Translations under genes and position numbers: made by a program
In this document: in pieces, positions 35,618-46,259 of the stretch
How the letters are laid out: each line of letters starts with the position of its first letter
Position numbering within the stretch: the stretch's first letter is position 1
DNA from: Massospora cicadina
Taxonomy: Eukaryota > Entomophthoromycota > Entomophthoromycetes > Entomophthorales > Entomophthoraceae
Assembly (NCBI GenBank): GCA_022478985.1
Contig: JAKSZP010009472.1
Span: 53,517-117,516 of the forward strand
Direction of reading: 5' to 3'
Length of the DNA stretch: 64,000 nt
The notes under the pieces: model-generated
Databases searched by the model: none
What the model was told of the DNA's origin: nothing
Seen by the model: the letters and a program-made list of their open reading frames with translations, nothing else

Positions 35618-36471
35618 CACTGGCGCTGTGCAGGGAAGGGGATGACCCAGCCCCCACTTTAAATTAAGAAATCCAGAAAACCACCCACAGAGAAACATGC
35701 TTGCTATGACCCCAACCATTGCTAGAATCAAATACCTAGATGTGTTGGACATCCCCTATGATTTAACCACACAGAAGACAGTGTGGAGAATGATGCACCA
35801 CCCACTCCTACAGCTGAGGGTAAGAGCCAACGCCTGAAGCTGTCTGAGAAGGACCTATAGGATGGCAGACTGCTCCAATTCCCTCCACACAACCTGCGCA
35901 GTATGTGGAGGGGAGGGCTCCCTACATCACCACCTAGAAACATACCCCCCAACCAAAGCCATATGGCAGGAAGTTGCGCGCCTGCTTAAGATCCAAAACG
36001 AGCAGGAATTTTCTATATCAAAGAGCCTCCTCGTACTCCAGATCAAATCACCAATCCCATCTACCCTCCACTCCCTAATGATAACCATTGCAATGTGGAC
36101 AATCCACACCATTGCCTTAGATGCATTCAAGGGCACGGTCCCAACCATCCATTGGGTTATCAACAGGTTCCATGTCCACTTACTGGAGCACTTCCAAGCC
36201 TGGCTCTATGGATATATGAGGCCAAGGCAACAGGCGCTCATAGAATCGTGGTTCCCACTCTGGTTCCTTCACACAGACCCCTTCCTTCACACCTGCTCCA
36301 TAGCGGGGGAAACTCCCTCAGAGTAGCACACCAATCCCCCCATACCTAGCAGTCCCGCTGGCAACAGGGATAACCTGAGTACCCCTCGGTGCCCAATTTT
36401 ATCTATCTTCATTTTCCATAAATACTCAGTAATGTCTGTCCCCTGGTTGGCTTGCCTCAGTTAAATAAAAA
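35618..36471 (+). mobile_element. 5'-truncated LINE, 3' end with RT zinc motif
   Basis: 854-bp insertion with a 15-bp target duplication and a 3' end in TTAAATAAAAA. The plus frame 35862-36326 (154 codons) carries CAVCGGEGSLHHHLETYP followed by AIW. This is the C-terminal zinc-binding motif downstream of RT in many non-LTR retrotransposons (CxxC...H...C, W), with the last Cys replaced by Tyr. Upstream, in another frame, LWRMMHHPLLQLRVRANA followed by TGA looks like the preceding part, the TGA standing where Trp is expected. It is a different family from LINE A/B, whose motif is CPICAEPEADIAHHYYEC. Confidence 0.82.
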
Positions 36472-36486
36472 TTAGTGTCAGCGAGG

Positions 36487-36645
36487 GGAAGGGTGGTTAG
36501 CCAAGTGAATAAAACTGCTTCCACCCCTAGTGCAGGTTTTGAGTTTAGAACCTGTACTGGCTAGAAAATATTCTCAGTGTGGTATATTTATCCCAAGGTT
36601 GACCCACCTCAAATAATTTTTTTATTTACCTTAGTTAAATAAAAA
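36487..36645 (+). mobile_element. Second, very short LINE 3' fragment
   Basis: 159-bp insertion directly after the first one, ending in the same TTAGTTAAATAAAAA tail and followed by a third copy of the target duplication (36646-36660). It is probably a second 5'-truncated insertion of the same family at the same site. Confidence 0.7.
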
Positions 36646-37188
36646 TTAGTGTCAGCAAGAGGATAAAAAGTGAACCCTCTTAATAAGTTGATACTAATAT
36701 TTAAATATCAAGGCTCAAAGTTTGGATAGCTTAACAATATCTGAATTTTAGAGTATTAGGATTTGACCTATTGGATCAGTTAAGACTTGCCTTGCTTCAA
36801 TGCAAGGGTAGATAGGGAAGCAACAACTGGGAAAATATACCTGTGAGGAAGGGACTTTATATATTTAGTCCAATCAGAAGGTGGGAAAATATTTTTGCTT
36901 TGTTGGACCCCCTCCAACCCTATAAAAGAGGCCAGTCTTTGTGGCATAGCTTGAATAAGAGTAGTTTTCTGACAGGGAGGGACCTCCAAATGACTTGATT
37001 CTGTCAACAATTTGGAATATCCCTGCTACCCAAACTCAAGCTTTTTGGCTGAGCATTATTATTAAAGTATTGCCCTGTTTTAAAGGGTTCCACCATGAAT
37101 CATCCAGGATCTTTTAGCTGATTTCATTTAATTCAAAACTTGAATAACTCTTTATACAACATCAGACTTGTAATTGTCAAACACTATT

Positions 37189-38179
37189 CGATATGGTAAA
37201 TCCAATAGCCCTAGCTCAAGCTTGCGTAGTTCCACGGTTCTAAAATGATGATTACCTGATTGGTACCTTTACCAAATCCGGCCAACAAATCCCAACAACC
37301 TGCCTTACAAAGCTTTAATGAGGTTGCAACCCTAGATGGTACAACTTTGGGATTAAGGTCAGGCTAAAGTGGCTGGCAAGCTATATATAATGTTAGGGGT
37401 GAGCGCTGATACTCTACGATACCAATCTGCCCTAGATCTGACAAGTGATGAGCTCATGGGGAAGCTTTTAGGGGGCATCAGCTTCACCAATCCGCTAGGT
37501 TGAGATCGTGGGGGAAGGTTTAGCCAATAAATCAAGTTGGGTATAAACTCAACGGTTAAGAGCTGGATCACTCGGAGCCTAACAGTTTATTGTGGGTTAA
37601 GGGTTGGACCGTTTTTGGGGTTTTGCCTATAAGTTCCACTTTCTGATCTGTTTTTCGATCACAGTTTAAAAAGCATCTATACATGAGATGATATCGATGC
37701 ACGCGATGCTGCGGGGATATATTAAAGCCTAAATCTCAACGCTGCTTTGGGTTTGATAGCTTGGTAGAATCAAAGCCATCCTTATAACCCCATAAAACCA
37801 TCCACCCCAGGTTAAAAGTTTACATCGATTCACCGAACTCAAATTATCCCCTAGTATAGGGACCATCTAGCTCGAAGGCGTAGCCCCACCAATCAAGGGT
37901 AGCGTCGGTAAACAAGGATTTACCGGCTATGAAATCTATTTCAAACCCAGCTACTCGTCTAAAACAACGGATTGCAAATTGAAAAGTGTAGTTCTAGAAG
38001 CGCCATCCTCTGATCAAGATAGGTTTAACCTCGACTAGAACTCTAAAGGATTTGGAATCCTAAGCCAAGCACATATCATAAGGCGCGAAGGGTTCGAACC
38101 AGCTGCCCAAGCATAGTATATTTAAGCTTCGGAATTGAATGTCAAACAAAACTTTTTACTGGTATCGCACCCCAAAGGC
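37189..38179. other. Host-like intergenic DNA 3' of the histone chaperone gene
   Basis: About 1 kb with more CpG than the neighbouring elements and no transposon similarity that I can see. It contains a 70-codon minus frame (37571-37359) and a 37-codon plus frame (from 37389), neither recognised. The part next to 38180 must include the 3' UTR of the gene. Because introns in this genome can be about 30 bp, a short-exon gene could hide here. Confidence 0.35.
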
Positions 38180-40695
38180 CTACTCGGAATCAGCAAAGAG
38201 GGTTTCGGCTAGTTCATTGCCCTGAGATCGGTTAGGCGAATCACGGTCTGGAGATTGGCTTTGGGTTTCAACTTTCGAGTCATCCACTTGCATACCATCC
38301 CCAGCAGGTTCCACTCCTAGAGGAGGTGAGGCTAGGTTAGACTCATGGCCAGCTTCGATGTTGGGCGTAACTGAGTCCAGTTGTTTAGACCCCAAATTCG
38401 ATTCCGAATAGGGATCAGAGCCCAGTTTGGCTTCAACCTCAGATACGTCTGGCGAATTCTTTCCTGTATCGTTGACTAGAACACTTTCAGCGTTAGGTGG
38501 ATCGTGGAAAGATAAGCTTTCTCCTTCCGTGGCCTCTTGAAGCTCATCTTGGGATGCTGGGGCTTGGATAGACCCATCCTCGGCCTCGTCCCCAGAATCC
38601 TCCTCACCCTTTGAAATGGTTACAGATGCGCCTTCACCCTTTGCAGGATCGGGGGATGGGCCAGAGGCTTTTGGGGAGCTTTTATTGGAGCCATCCTCGG
38701 GAAGCTCAAGTTCGCCAGCCTCCCTGGTAGAGTGGGCCTAGTGGGGATTTAGCTTGGTTTGGATAGTGGCTTTACCTTTTCCGACCCCGGTGGGGCGTCC
38801 TCTTCACTCTCGTGGATGACGTTCCTTGAGCGTTTTCGCATGGCGGGTGGTTCATCGTCGGAGGAGGACACCTTATTCCATTCATCTTCGGACTCACTCG
38901 ATTCTTCGGAAACCTCAGCGGCATCCTTATCGCTTTCGACGGGGGACGGGGCATCAAACTTGGAGTAGTTGATGGAGGGGCGCGCTCTACGGGGGCGCCG
39001 CTCCTCCGCGATGATGTTGCTCAAGTCCAGGCCTACCATCGTCAGCTGAGCGAAACGCCTTACCTTCAGTCTCCCTCTTCAAGGCTTCCTTAGCAGCAAT
39101 CGCCTTGCATTTTTCGAGGGTGGGCCGGCCTAAGGTTTAAACCTAAATCCGCCTCGTACCTTTCATCCCAAGCTCCTCCAAAATCTGGGTAAGCTTCTGC
39201 ACTTGCTGGCGGGGCCCCAAATCGCCGAGGGTGACCTTCCTAACCCGCGGTTTAAATAGGGTTACCCACCCCCTTACCAGTTCTTCCTTACGCCGCATCT
39301 CACAACGTAGGCCTTAAGGGAGTTGATTTTCTTGGCCACCTTATCGCTAAATTGTGCTGGGCCCTTGGCCGGTGAACCAAGTTGAATTTCAGTTTACCTT
39401 GGACCTAGTGGTGGACTGTTTTGGTGTGGCTTTTCTTCCGGGTGCAGATTTCTTTTCCTCGTCGCTCTCCTCGAGGGAGCTAAGCCCCTCATCCTGCGAT
39501 CTGGTTCAAGGTTAAATACGTTATACGCCCCGTTATTTACCCCTACACTCTTTAGCATATCAACCTATCAACGGTACCTCTCCATCAGCATTGGCCGAAC
39601 CCTCGGCTAAGCGTTTCAGCACGATATCCGATCCCTACTACCTGAAGCCTCGGTTTTGGTTGTTTGAAGCTGGGGCGGCACCAAAGGTTTGGGTTGGGAG
39701 GCGTTCCCGGACGCCGGGTCCGCGGCCTCCGACGCCTTCGTTTTCCTCGCCGCCCGCTTTGGGGTTGCACTTCCCTTCGGTTCTAAACATGACCCGAGTT
39801 AGAACCTCGATCTAGAGGCGGCACCCTACTCGCCTTTGCGCTGATGGTATCTTCCCCCACCCCCGCGTCAGCCTTCTGCGCCGGCGCATCCCGCTTGGCC
39901 TTCGTTATGGCGGTCCTGGCCTTCTTTTTTTGCGCTGGCGTATCGGATCCGTTGTTAGCCAACCCGGCTGGGGATTGGACGGCCTTTTTATCCTTCGAGG
40001 CAAGCGATCGTTTCTGGACCGGCTTCCCGGTGGGCTCGGTTTCGGGGGAAGGTTTAGATTCATAGGCCGCGGGATCCTTCTCCTGATGCCCGCCGTCGGA
40101 TTTTTTCCCCTATAAGGTTAGATAGGTTCGGGTACCACGATTATCGCGGGGGTTTTAAGACGCGCTAAATGCTATAAATATATCACGGGCTGTAGCTAAA
40201 TGTAAAGGATCTTAGCTGTAGGTTGGTTAAAAGAGGATTAATAGATGCTTAAGGGGCCCAAAAACTTTTATAACCGGACCACCTTTGGCGCCGAGCAACC
40301 AAAGTTTATTATGATTGCCATGCGCAACTGGGAGAGCTTACCAGGAGCTTCAGTATCTCCCCCTTGAGGAACTTTTTAGTGTCGGGCTCATCGAGCGCAA
40401 ACTCGGGGTACCCCAAGTCCTCCTCGATTAGCCGCCTGAGCTTCTTCTCGGTGATGGAGCTGCGGTGAGGTAAAAGGTTAATTCGGTTCGGACCAACTCA
40501 AAAAAAACCGACGAGACCGAGAATCTATAAAAAAACCGAGCTAACGACGCACGAGGAGCAAGATCACCCCCGGGTTTAAAGGTACGGCGAAGCGTATTAA
40601 ACCACCCCTAAATAAAATAAAGAATCTCACCTCAGGTCATTGGCTTTAAGGATCTCGCTTAACGAAACTAAAATAGCTGCCCTATCGACACTCAT
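38180..40695 (-). CDS. HIRIP3-like histone chaperone, 11 inferred exons
   Basis: HIRIP3 proteins bind histones H2A-H2B and the HIRA complex in the nucleus. Inferred exons on the minus strand: 40695-40631, 40459-40342, 40109-39830, 39782-39642, 39606-39578, 39493-39398, 39363-39278, 39239-39160, 39129-39064, 39032-38776, 38737-38180. They sum to 1776 nt, 591 codons plus TAG, with phases agreeing at every junction. Residues 1-61 form a DEK-C-like helical domain (KKLRRLIEEDLG). Residues 62-243 are Lys/Ser/Ala-rich. The family core follows: KAYVVRCGVRKNW (about 260-272), LEELGMKGRPTLEKCKA (about 290-307), GLDLSNIIAEERRPRRAR (321-338) and an acidic EDEW patch ending at Trp 372. The tail to 591 is acidic. 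The start is the first ATG before the DEK-C-like part. Seven of ten introns are only 30-47 bp. Exon 5 (29 nt) and the last exon are the least certain. Confidence 0.85.
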
Positions 40696-40883
40696 CGCCT
40701 CAGGTTATTAGAAGCCAAAGGTCTTTTTACCCCACCACGAGGATGCCTTCACCTTTAGAACCCCAATTTAAAATTTCGGCTTGCGAGCTTTAAATTTTTT
40801 AACCCACGAATTCAAACCTCCTTCGATCGGCCGACTTTAAACGAGATAGAATATTTTTAATTGCTTTTCTTTAACTCATGATG
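40696..40883 (-). promoter_or_regulatory. Upstream region of the HIRIP3-like gene
   Basis: CpG-containing host sequence between the start codon and a small retroposon insertion. No clear TATA box; the transcription start is not resolvable. Confidence 0.3.
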
Positions 40884-40899
40884 GAGGATGTTCAAATCT

Positions 40900-40949
40900 T
40901 TTTTTTTAGTACTAGATGGTCCCAACCCAAGGGGGGGATTCATCGATGT
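40900..40949 (-). mobile_element. 50-bp retroposon 3' tail in the gene's 5' flank
   Basis: On the minus strand it ends GGTTGGGACCATCTAGTACT followed by an A run. Flanked by a perfect 16-bp duplication GAGGATGTTCAAATCT (40884-40899, 40950-40965). The same 3' end occurs inside LINE A at 45906-45930. This is a severely 5'-truncated LINE or SINE insertion. Confidence 0.8.
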
Positions 40950-40965
40950 GAGGATGTTCAAATCT

Positions 40966-41974
40966 TGCGATTGATTTTTAACTACCTTCTAGACTAGCTA
41001 GAGGTTTTTGATTTTGGCACACTTATGTATCTCCGATGACAATACAATATTCAATTAAAATAAATTAACTTTCATTTTCAAATTAAAAAGTTTTATATGT
41101 ATCAAGTGAAAATCCTATATTTTCGATGGTATTTGGTATATCGTAACGGCTGAGAAGTTTGAAATTTCTTGATTCATCAGTTTAAATGGTTTTGCCAAGC
41201 AATTGGTGGGTTTAGATTGATTAATAGACTTGATAGTTTTAGTTAGCGGTTAATGATTAGTTGATTCGATAAGTTGATTGGTCTTGGTAAGTGGTTGGTG
41301 GTTTTAGGCTGTCGGTTGATTTAAAAAGTTCAAACCCGTTTTTCCCAAGCTTTGCTTGGGTTTATCTTAGCTTTTATAATGGTAGATGGCCACCCATAAG
41401 TTTAAGTATTTAAATTTATCTAATCAATCCTAAATCAAAAAAATGATCAACGTTTTACCTTATGGTAAAATACTTAAGTGCATGATATATGCCTTATGGC
41501 TAAAGGTTGGTAGAAACTTTCTTAACATTTTATCTACCGTTATGATAGGATACAATCATTGCGTTTTGTCATTTAACTTTTAAAAGAATAATACCTGAGA
41601 TGGTCAAATTACTTTAGTGATGATTGGATTAGCCTAACTAAAACTGTATATGATAGCAGGCAAGTAGCTGGTAAATAGATTCAAATTTATTTAATTTATA
41701 TTAAATTAGATAGCATTTTAGTTGAGTGGTTTAGAAAATCATCTTATAAATAAATCATTATAAATGCATGTTTATTTCAACACCTACTCCTAGACTATTT
41801 ATCAATCTCAGATAAACTTGACACAAATATTCTATGGAATATATATAAAATTGTTCACTTGACTTAATTAGTCTATTGTTTTAGGTATAAGGTTAGCAGT
41901 TTTTACTTATAGTTTTTATTATTTTAGTTGATTTTATTAGTCAATTATATGGTAAACTTTTAAAGGGTGGTTAG
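40966..41974. repeat. Degenerate Helitron-related sequence
   Basis: AT-rich, no genes. Several stretches match the 50033-51533 Helitron: for example, the block at 41455-41500 (TTACCTTATGGTAAAA...CTTAAGTGCATGATATATG) resembles 50219-50260, and GTGGTTGGTGG...GTTGATT blocks recur. A hairpin CCCAAGCTTTGCTTGGG at about 41344-41360 is followed by TTTATCTTAG, which could be a decayed Helitron 3' end. Confidence 0.45.
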
Positions 41975-42012
41975 CTTTTTTTTTCTCTCTCTCTTGCATA
42001 CATCACTTTTTT

Positions 42013-42073
42013 AATCAAAAAGTGAACTGAATAAGAATTTTTAAATCAAAAAGTGAACTGAATAAGAATTTAG
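42013..42073. repeat. 31-bp tandem duplication in the LINE A 5' UTR
   Basis: The block TCAAAAAGTGAACTGAATAA with its flanks occurs twice with a period of 31 bp; LINE B has one copy. Confidence 0.85.
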
Positions 42074-42092
42074 AAAGAAACCAACTGCCAGT

Positions 42093-45000
42093 GTGCACTG
42101 CAAATATAGAGCAGTGAACAATGGCCAACCACCCAAGTGTAGGGAAGTCAATCCACCCATCTGTGTGCAGCACATAGAAATGGACAACTTGCCTGTGCCT
42201 ATATTAATTAACAATAATAATATGAAGGATGCTATAATAGATGTACCATCTAACAAACTTTCCGCTGGCCCAAGCCCCCACATGACTAGAAATAAGAAAG
42301 GGCAATACAACATATGTACATCAATTAATGATCTAGTGACACTAATGATGATGAAACATGTGAATGCATTGATGGGTCATAGGGCCCTTGCAACTAGCAT
42401 GGATAATGGGGTTGACACCCTAGGATCAGTGACTGCTGACAACCAGATGACAAGAGAAACCTTCCAGGTGCAAGACCTGATGCTGAGAACAGTGGTGTCA
42501 GAAATATTTCCCACTGAACCTTAACCAGTAGAGGGAATTGGGGCCTCACAGGGTGAGAAAATTTTTGTGGAAAAAATAAAAAACCTGGACAAATTATTGG
42601 TAGGATCCAAAACTGACTCAGATTCAATTGACAAAAATTAGCAGCTCAAACCAACAGAGCAAAGCTATAAAAAGTTTTCTACCAACATGGAGAAACTTAC
42701 TGAATCTGCTCAGGGTATTCGAGTGAAGAAGAAGTCAGGCTCCAATTCTGAAAAGGCCTGGTTGGGGGGCAAATGGCCCCCAATCAAAATTGATTTGGTG
42801 ACATGAGAAAATCATTGGGTGTGATCCCTGATACACTATCAGGTGCAATCCCTGACAAATTCATGTTGACAGGGGGCTCTAGCTCAACTATGAATTGACA
42901 GCTAATCCCAAACAGCTAATTGCTGAACCAATATGATCCATTGGGGCCAACCCCAATGGGGGTGAAACTATATTGGGGACTGAATCTGAGGGATCAGACA
43001 CCCAAGAAAATTTGGCAAAAAAACTAAAAGTACTACCAGAAGAAGCTGAAACTCTGACAGTGGTCAAGTTGGTGGCCAGGGCCCTGGTAAAATACACCCA
43101 AATCATGCTAGACATGTTGGCATGCCAAGGTGTGTCCACCCACGAGGTTAAACAATGGGAGGCCCTCCAGTTCCCATACTCTATGGTGACTCAGTGGGTC
43201 TTCAAAGATATCAAACCAGCCATTGCAGCTATGTGGTGAGACCACAAATTTTCTGCTGGAGTGTCCAAACGCTGACTCAACACCCAAATCTCAATTGACA
43301 TAGTGGTACTATTCAAGGCGTCATAAGTTAGGACTGAATACACCCTGGAATGGATGAAAATCCCATGGAGAACAAGGTAATTGATGCTGCAATATGCAAA
43401 GATTTAAAACCGGTGGATGCAAAGGCCTGGATTGAGGCTGGCATTGACCTTTTAAATGCAGTGAAGTACAACAAGGCAGGCATTACAGCATGATATGCCC
43501 AAGCCATCAGGAGCTCAGGCCTCAACCCAACAAATTTAGCTGAGTATGTGAAATGATTCTCAAATGCCACTACTGCCCTCAAATGGGCCTGACACTCCAT
43601 TCCAGTGGACATGGTACTGGAATGGTATAACACTACTTTCTCCTCATAGGAGGCACTACCATGGAATATGGCTAGGTTTAAGGCCGCTGAGGCCTTACAC
43701 TGGTCATACACCCAAATTTCACCAGCCACTGCATCAGACCTGATGAAAGTGGGCTGGATAAAGGAAAAAGTGGTGGAATGGGGACCCTTCTGGGATTGGC
43801 CACCAGAAGAGGCCATCAACTGGTCCACCAACAGATTCACACTGATGGAGATAAAATACTGGTTTCTGAGCAGGGGCCAGTATGACCCTAGTGCACAAAA
43901 TGGGCAGAGCTGGGGGTGACTAAACTGATTTATGAAACTTTTAGAGGCTGACCATTTCTGATTAAAAGTGGAAAATCTGGTGCAATGCTACAACAATTGC
44001 CAAAGCTGCAGACTGGGACGCAGTGGGGTTCACCCCTGAATCAGCCCAACTGTGGATGAAACACAAGATTTCACCACAGGTAGCAACAGCAATGAAAGGG
44101 GTCACAACCCCATAATTGGGCTGAGAATGGCTCAAAGCAGGGACTGCATCAAAACTATCTGGGATTGTAAGCAATCCTTCCCAGAACTGACGCTAGTGGC
44201 CCCATATGCTGCCAAAGGTTTCACCCCCTCTGAAGCATTCCAATGGAGTGAAGCAGGTGTTCCAGCAGCCATGGCATGAGTATTTACAGATGGGGACTGG
44301 AATAGTATCACAGTAAGGGACTGGTTCCAGTGTAGCTTGATTACGCTGGAAGTTCTTCAAAATACCTCCACCCAACATGTGGCCCAGAATCTGCCCTCAA
44401 GTGGTACTGACTGGGGTTCTCACTGTTGGATACCCTAGAGTGGCAGAGCCTCAAGATCAGAGTGCAAATGGCTAAAAGTATCAGCCACTGAGATATCAGC
44501 ATCCACCAGATCAAAGCGTTTCTCAACCAGAGGTTCAGCCTCAATGAATTGGTAAGTTGGATTTTGAAGGGAAAGACCCCTACCAAAGTACCCAAACCAA
44601 GCGCAAAAACCAAATCCTACAGTGCAGCGGTGGCGCATACTGAAGACAACACCTGGAATAGAACAGGGAGCCACATTGAGTACATCCATCAGTTGATCAG
44701 TGGGGGCTTTACAGACCCTCAGGCACCAAAATCATACCTAAAGGATGCTATCCAAATCCATTTACAGCTAGTGGAGGAGGAAAAATGGTCTGACCTGATA
44801 ATATCAATTTATCAGAAACTTGACAAAGTCCTAGCCAGAGGGGACTTTGATCACCACTGGGTACCTGAACGGGGCTATATAGATATAGCAATCCCAGGTG
44901 AATTGGACCACAAGAAACTCCTCAAAATTGGCATCAAATAAAAAAGGGATTTATCTGCAAACAGAACTGACCAGATATGCTAACCAAACCGCAGGGTGGG

Positions 45001-46200
45001 TAACCTTCCAGAATCTCCCCACCTATTGCAAATAGGAGTGGGTGCACAAAGTGATCTGGACTGGATTGTCATACTATGGGGAAGTATGAGAATTTTAGCA
45101 AGCCGGTGGTGATTACATCATGAAGTGCCTCCACCCTCAGACAGTGGAAGCACTGTATGAACTGGCACCCTGGATAAAACCAAACAAAATCGCTCTACCC
45201 TGATTCATCTGCCTGCTCAGCCTCAATAGGGTAGTATACGTTGAACAGGAAGATGCCAAACAAGTGTGCCGTTTCTGTTACCAGAACAGCTACACAATGG
45301 TTCAATGCCACCATCGTAAAGGTAAAACTACTCAGGAGTATGAATATGACCCCATCGGGGGAATCACTAAGGTGGGTACCAAGACTTTCCTCTACCCAAA
45401 AGCCTGAGAATGGATCCCATGCAACCTAATGGAGGTAGCAGTTATGAAACGCCAGCAACAAGAATTGGATCTGGCACATAGAGAAGTGTGGGAATGAGAA
45501 GCGGCAAAGTGACCCAAAGCAGATGATGAACCATTTATAAATCTGAGCCCCAAATCTTACACAATGGATGAGAGAACTGACCCCAGACCAACAGAGAAAC
45601 ATCCAACCCAAGTGGAATGGATGGTCTGTGAGGAGGAAAGATGGTAGAAGGTGAACCCAAAAAGTCTCCCAAGCAAGGGCAGATGCAGGAAGCCAGAAAA
45701 TCAAAATCAAAGGCCAACAAGATGAAAGTGAATACTAAATCAAATTGGAAGTCATTGGCAAATAAACCTGAGGCAACCAGTGAAAAATTAGCAGGAGTGA
45801 CAAAATTGACAAAATTGGCTGGACAATCACCGACTGAAAAATCAAGTTCTGCCATTAAATTGAACAAAGGGGTGTGAATCTGACCAATGGATGAGGGAGA
45901 ATCTGTTGGGACCATCTAGTACTAAAAAAAGATGAGGGAGAATCTGCTGCTCCACCAGCGGGGGACAAGGGGCACCTGGACCCGATCATAAAACCATCCC
46001 CATTATCCATCAACAGGGAGATGGGAATGGCAACCAAATTTCCAGTACACAGGATGCTCAGTAATATAATATCAGTCCCAACCAACTGACCCTGAAAACC
46101 AAATATTGCACCCTGCCAACCATCAATGCCACCATTGTCAACCAACCAGACCTCAGTACGGGACTCAATCCACAACCCAGACAATACTAAACCTCATACC
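42093..46200 (+). pseudogene. LINE A ORF1 pseudogene with Trp-rich repeats and zinc knuckle
   Basis: A long ORF1-like region in pieces. An N-terminal Met/Asn/Ser-rich part (42093-42524) is followed by about 43100-44560, a series of helical-looking repeats of the form F-[ST]-P-x-[EQS]-A-x2-W with spacing Gly and Trp residues (KQWEALQFPYSMVTQW, FTPSEAFQW, NWSTNRFTLMEIKYW). Then a conserved segment (FDHHWVPERGYIDIAIPGEL, 44850-44905) and a knuckle CRFCYQNSYTMVQC (CX2CX4YX4C, about 45268-45309) followed by HH. The C-terminal part is Lys/Ser-rich. ORF1 proteins bind element RNA; the repeat family is not one I recognise. Many stops. Confidence 0.75.
45906..45930 (+). mobile_element. 25-bp retroposon tail inside LINE A
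   Basis: TTGGGACCATCTAGTACT plus seven A, flanked by a perfect 16-bp duplication GATGAGGGAGAATCTG (45890-45905, 45931-45946). LINE B has the uninterrupted site near 57100-57125, proving an insertion. Confidence 0.85.
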
Positions 46201-46259
46201 CATGGGTTGGGCAGCTGGAAATGAGGATAGCGACTACAAATGCTTGGAGGATAGTGAGT

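Larger units (their letters stand above)
25835..37183 (-). mobile_element. Ty3/gypsy retrotransposon G3 with nested insertions
   Basis: Minus-strand LTR retrotransposon delimited by CTATT (25830-25834 and 37184-37188). The 3' LTR is 25835-26545 (711 bp). The 5' LTR is 35430-37183, enlarged by two LINE 3' fragments. Pol parts on the minus strand: gag (35429-33797), protease (33790-33440), RT (30176-29070), RNase H (29106-28740), integrase (28470-26739). Nested elements are a solo LTR (27484-28330) and the tandem LTR element T2 (30238-33148). LTRs start TGTTGGAATT on the plus strand and share a minus-strand TATATAAAGTCC box. Confidence 0.92.
35430..37183 (-). repeat. G3 5' LTR, interrupted by two LINE fragments
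   Basis: LTR sequence occupies 35430-35617 and 36661-37183; the partner is 25835-26545. Between them are two insertions bounded by three copies of TTAGTGTCAGCGAGG (35603-35617, 36472-36486, and 36646-36660 with an A for G and a variant end). Confidence 0.88.

Noticed and set aside
37389..37502. 37-codon plus frame starting at an ATG as an exon
   Set aside because: No homology recognised and no convincing downstream exon in phase.
38090..38125. Perfect B-box GGTTCGAACC near the 3' side of the host gene, possible tRNA
   Set aside because: The T-arm stems do not pair, and no acceptor, D or anticodon arms can be drawn around it.
39589..39815. Long overlapping frames on both strands in 39.6-40.1 kb as separate genes
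   Set aside because: They are GC-rich shadows and read-throughs of the HIRIP3-like exons; the phase-consistent exon model explains them.
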